Part shown: positions 34,264 through 37,090 of the stretch, in pieces
Layout: the number at the start of each line of letters is the position of its first letter
How positions within the stretch are numbered: position 1 is the first letter of the stretch
Origin: Oleispira sp964022115
GTDB taxonomy: Bacteria; Pseudomonadota; Gammaproteobacteria; Pseudomonadales; Oceanobacteraceae
Direction: 5' to 3'
NCBI GenBank assembly: GCA_964022115.1
Contig: CAXIBC010000021.1
Span: 1 to 37,090 of the forward strand
Length of the DNA: 37,090 nucleotides
Translations under genes and position numbers: made by a program
Notes under the pieces: model-generated
Told to the model about the DNA's origin: nothing
The model's input: the letters and a program-made list of their open reading frames with translations, nothing else
The model's database searches: none

Positions 34264-36330
34264 ATGAGCTTTTTTGATAATCGCGAAATCGAAATCTTTG
34301 CTAGTAACTCTATTGGCAGCTTTGATGACGATTTATTGTTATTAGAGTTCAATAGTGATGAATCATTTAATGCGCTTTTCCAACACCGCCTTATTACTCT
34401 GTGTAAAAATAATGACCTAGAATTGAAGTCACTATTAGGTACGACGATTACTGTAAAAGTGCAGGGGCATCATCTGATTGGAGCTAAATATTTTCATGGC
34501 CATGTTATGGCAATTAGCCATCGTGGATGGCAGGGGCGATATGCAAAATATGAAATTGAACTGGCACCTTGGTATAGCTTTCTTGATAAAACCAAAGATT
34601 GTCGAATATTTCAAAATCAAAGCATCGTCGATATCGCCACGACTATCTTTGATGAAAATGGGTTTTCCGATTATAAGGTGAATCTAAGTGATACTTACGC
34701 GCCTATAGAATATTGTGTACAGTACCGTGAAACAGACATGAACTTTGTTAATCGCCTATTAGAGCAAGAGGGAATATATTACCATTTTGAACAGTTAGAA
34801 GATAAGCACATTATGGTACTTAGTGATTCTCCGAGTGCCCATGAGGTAATCCCTGGTTGTCTTGATTTGCCTTTTTATCCGCCCGGCTCTGTAGTTCGAG
34901 ATGAAAGCTATATTGAATCTTGGAGCAATAATGTTGCTGTCGGCTCGGGCAGTTTCGCTTTAAATGCTTTTGATTTTGAGAAACCAAGAGCGGGCTTGGA
35001 AACGAATATCGCAATTAGCCAAGCTCATGAACATGCTGATATGGAAGTCTATGACTATCAACATAGCTATACCCAGCGTGATGATGGTACTCGTTACGCA
35101 CAGCTGCGCATGGAACAGCTTCACTGTGCTACGCAATCCTTCCATGGAATTAGTAATTGTCCTTATTTATATGCCGGTGGTTTATTTAATATATCTAAAC
35201 ACCCAGTTGATACCAATAATGGTGAGTACTTATTAACCAAGGTTTATTATTATATATCGACAGGTCAGTATGAAAGTGGCGAGCAGCAAAATGTACAAAT
35301 GGAGGTACGTTTTTCTTGCATGCCAAGTCAGACCCAATATAGACCACCACTTTACGCCTCCACTCCGATCATCGCAGGCCATCAAACAGCCATAGTGGTT
35401 GGACCTGAAGGGGAAGAAATTTGGACAGATGAATACGGCCGCGTGAAATTACATTTTCATTGGGATCGATACAGCGAAAGAAACGAAAGCAGTTCATGTT
35501 GGGTTCGAGTTTCGCAAATATGGGCTGGCGGTAATTGGGGGTCGATATTCACTCCAAGAATAGGGCAAGAAGTCATCGTTGATTTTATTGAGGGGAATCC
35601 TGATAAGCCGATTATTGTCGGTCGAGTCTATAACGCCGACAATATGCCTCCTTATGCGCTACCTGAAAACCAAAACCAAAGTGGTATTAAAACACGTAGT
35701 ACTAAAGGCGGCTCGGTAGAAACTTTTAATGAATTACGTTTTGACGATACACTCGGGGCTGAAACACTAACCATTCATGCCGAAAAAGATCACAACCTCA
35801 GTGTCGAAAACGACGAAAATCACTTTGTCGGTAATGATCGTACTGATGAGGTCATTAATGATGAAACCATTACCATTGGTCATAATCGTAGTGAAAAAGT
35901 AGGTAACGATGAAGTCATTGATATCGTCAACGATCGCGCTCAAACGGTTGGTAACGATGAGAATCTAACGGTTAATAATAACCGCACACATACTATCGCA
36001 ACTGACGAAACATTATCTGTTGGCAATAACCGTTTAACTGATATCGCGACCGACGATACCACTAATATTGGTGCTAATTACACCCTAACTATTGGCGCAG
36101 ATGAGCAGCGTGATATAGCTGCAAATCGAACAACTTCGATTGGTACTGCAGAAACGTTAGATGTTGGTAAAACAATTACCGTTCAGGCAGGTGATGAAAT
36201 TGTCTTTAAAGCGGGCTCAGCCCAATTAACCATGAGCAAAAATGGCGACATTTCAATTAAAGGTGCGAACATAACAGTAGAAGGTTCGGGTAATGTCATT
36301 ATTAAAGGCAGCAAGGTTCAGCAGAACTAG
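34264..36330 (+). CDS. vgrG: VgrG (TssI) spike protein
   Basis: 688 residues. Residues 1 to about 365 are the gp27-like part (FHGHVMAISHRGWQGRYAKY; YCVQYRETDMNFVNRLLEQE; YYHFEQ). Residues about 375-460 form the gp5 OB domain (DEYGRVKLHFHWDR, WVRVSQIWAGGNWGSIFTPR, GQEVIVDFIEGNPDKPIIVG). From about 475 (TRSTKGG) comes the gp5 needle, with 16 octapeptides at 510-637, and a conserved tail (DISIKGANITVEGSG) to 688. No extra C-terminal effector domain, so it is a structural VgrG that relies on adaptors or PAAR proteins for cargo. Strong AAGGAAGGAA ribosome site at 34248-34257. It lies across a 210-bp gap from the tssEFG operon and probably heads its own transcript with the next gene. Confidence 0.99.
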   Translation: MSFFDNREIEIFASNSIGSFDDDLLLLEFNSDESFNALFQHRLITLCKNNDLELKSLLGTTITVKVQGHHLIGAKYFHGHVMAISHRGWQGRYAKYEIELAPWYSFLDKTKDCRIFQNQSIVDIATTIFDENGFSDYKVNLSDTYAPIEYCVQYRETDMNFVNRLLEQEGIYYHFEQLEDKHIMVLSDSPSAHEVIPGCLDLPFYPPGSVVRDESYIESWSNNVAVGSGSFALNAFDFEKPRAGLETNIAISQAHEHADMEVYDYQHSYTQRDDGTRYAQLRMEQLHCATQSFHGISNCPYLYAGGLFNISKHPVDTNNGEYLLTKVYYYISTGQYESGEQQNVQMEVRFSCMPSQTQYRPPLYASTPIIAGHQTAIVVGPEGEEIWTDEYGRVKLHFHWDRYSERNESSSCWVRVSQIWAGGNWGSIFTPRIGQEVIVDFIEGNPDKPIIVGRVYNADNMPPYALPENQNQSGIKTRSTKGGSVETFNELRFDDTLGAETLTIHAEKDHNLSVENDENHFVGNDRTDEVINDETITIGHNRSEKVGNDEVIDIVNDRAQTVGNDENLTVNNNRTHTIATDETLSVGNNRLTDIATDDTTNIGANYTLTIGADEQRDIAANRTTSIGTAETLDVGKTITVQAGDEIVFKAGSAQLTMSKNGDISIKGANITVEGSGNVIIKGSKVQQN
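35791..36174 (+). repeat. Sixteen tandem octapeptides of the VgrG needle
   Basis: A 24-bp in-frame period encodes units of the form E/R-x3-[VI]-x-x-[ND], such as RSEKVGND, ETLSVGNN and RTTSIGTA. Shifted by four this is the VxGxxxxx octad of phage T4 gp5, which folds as a three-stranded beta-helix. Units beginning with Arg and Glu tend to alternate, giving a 16-residue superperiod. Confidence 0.9.
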
Positions 36331-36360
36331 TTGTTAATACAAGGAATGTAGGAAGTAATA

Positions 36361-37090
36361 ATGACTGATATCTATAAAGGGGCAAGCGGTAAAAATCGCT
36401 ACCTAATTATGACGGAACAGGATGCCCGTCAAAGAATAAACTGTGAACCTAATCTTAATTTTTATCGATGCGAACAGTTGGGTGAATTCGATGCGGTATT
36501 AAGCAACCTACCAATTCGCCCTAAAATTGAGCTGTGCCATAAACTTCAAATTGGTGCATGGACTTATGATAGCTTTTTGCTTGATCAATTTAAAGCCAGT
36601 ATTTTACAAATGTATCATACAGGGTTATCTCACTATACCGATCCTGATAATAAAATTACTGAAAATGCAGAAAATATCTTTTATCTTGCACCGGCAATTT
36701 ATGGAATAGAGTACCCTGGAATTAAGTATTACAACTTAACTTATAATCAAGAGGCTTCTAAGCAATATATTGAACGCTTTAAACTAGATGAAATGAAAGC
36801 GCAGCAGTTGATTACTAGTTTTTATCGAAATACGGGGAATATGTATAAAGGTGGTGCTCCAATGTTTCCATTGCCAGAGCACTATAAGGATCACCTAATA
36901 AAAATGTTGGTAGAGGGCGAAGCAATCATCATTGAAAAGGCTAAGTCACTATTTGTGCCTTTTGAAGAAGTGATATCTTCAGCTGTTGGAGTATGTGTAT
37001 TAAAATCGAATAAGTTGGATGAAAGCTGTCAGCCGATTGAAGTCTTTATTATTAAATGTGAGCATTTTGGAAAAGGGCGTAAGTTTCAAT
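36361..37090 (+). CDS. Partial unknown protein downstream of vgrG, candidate effector or adaptor
   Basis: Open frame from ATG 36361 to the right edge with no stop (243 residues visible), 30 bp after vgrG and preceded by GGAAG. No signal peptide or membrane segment. Landmarks include DIYKGASGKNRYLIMTEQDA, a motif KIELCHKLQIGAWTYDSFLL near residue 57, NIFYLAPAIYGIEYPGIKYY near 106, and YKGGAPMFPLPEHYKDHL near 162. I do not recognise the family. The slot directly after vgrG is where adaptors (DUF4123, DUF1795, DUF2169 types) or effectors lie; it is not one of those adaptors by eye. An effector is therefore the leading guess, with low certainty; the missing C-terminus could hold the catalytic domain. 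Confidence 0.7.
   Translation, partial: MTDIYKGASGKNRYLIMTEQDARQRINCEPNLNFYRCEQLGEFDAVLSNLPIRPKIELCHKLQIGAWTYDSFLLDQFKASILQMYHTGLSHYTDPDNKITENAENIFYLAPAIYGIEYPGIKYYNLTYNQEASKQYIERFKLDEMKAQQLITSFYRNTGNMYKGGAPMFPLPEHYKDHLIKMLVEGEAIIIEKAKSLFVPFEEVISSAVGVCVLKSNKLDESCQPIEVFIIKCEHFGKGRKFQ

Noticed and set aside
1..37090. CRISPR arrays, tRNA or rRNA genes, insertion sequences, prophage genes
   Set aside because: No spaced direct repeats, no structural RNA sequences, no transposase or integrase motifs were seen. The phage-like parts are all T6SS components.

Overview
The window is an almost complete type VI secretion system (T6SS) locus from an AT-rich bacterium, most likely a gammaproteobacterium and perhaps marine. 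That guess rests on gene content, protein style and base composition; no rRNA or housekeeping marker is present. All thirteen core genes are here: tssA, tssB, tssC, hcp (tssD), tssE, tssF, tssG, clpV (tssH), vgrG (tssI), tssJ, tssK, tssL and tssM. So are the post-translational control parts: a PpkA-like Ser/Thr kinase, a TagF-PppA fusion and a TagH/Fha protein.

Layout. (1) Positions 1-17587, all minus strand, read from right to left: tagH (FHA), tssJ, tssK, tssL (with OmpA domain), tssM, tagF-pppA, clpV, a small DUF6484/VgrG-tail-like protein, DUF2169, a degenerate beta-ketoacyl-synthase-like protein, a DUF4150 PAAR-like protein, a DUF2515-like protein, and a lipoprotein cut by the left edge. 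The last six to seven look like a spike-tip/effector loading module with a possible immunity lipoprotein. (2) A 261-bp divergent control region (17588-17848). (3) Positions 17849-30551, plus strand: ppkA-like kinase, a two-partner-secretion (TPS) pair tpsB-tpsA, then tssA, tssB, tssC, hcp, closed by a strong terminator. (4) Positions 30627-34053, minus strand: tssE, tssF, tssG, converging on hcp. (5) Positions 34264-37090, plus strand: vgrG followed by an unrecognised gene cut by the right edge.

How it should work. TssJLM form the envelope complex, TssEFGK the baseplate, TssA/TssBC/Hcp the sheath and tube, and ClpV recycles the sheath. VgrG plus the DUF4150 protein form the tip. PpkA would phosphorylate the FHA protein, the PP2C half of TagF-PppA would reverse this, and the TagF half would hold the system off. 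No TagQRST sensor module is visible in the window.

The unusual part is the TPS pair, an outer-membrane TpsB with about 265 extra N-terminal residues and a 1244-residue beta-helical exoprotein with about six divergent repeats. It sits, tightly spaced and translationally coupled, between the kinase and tssA, inside the T6SS operon. A surface-exposed or secreted adhesin built into a T6SS locus, next to a kinase with a predicted periplasmic FGE-like domain, is the best candidate here for an undescribed system. Other points of interest are the ketoacyl-synthase homologue that seems to have lost its catalytic residues, and two candidate effector genes at the edges.
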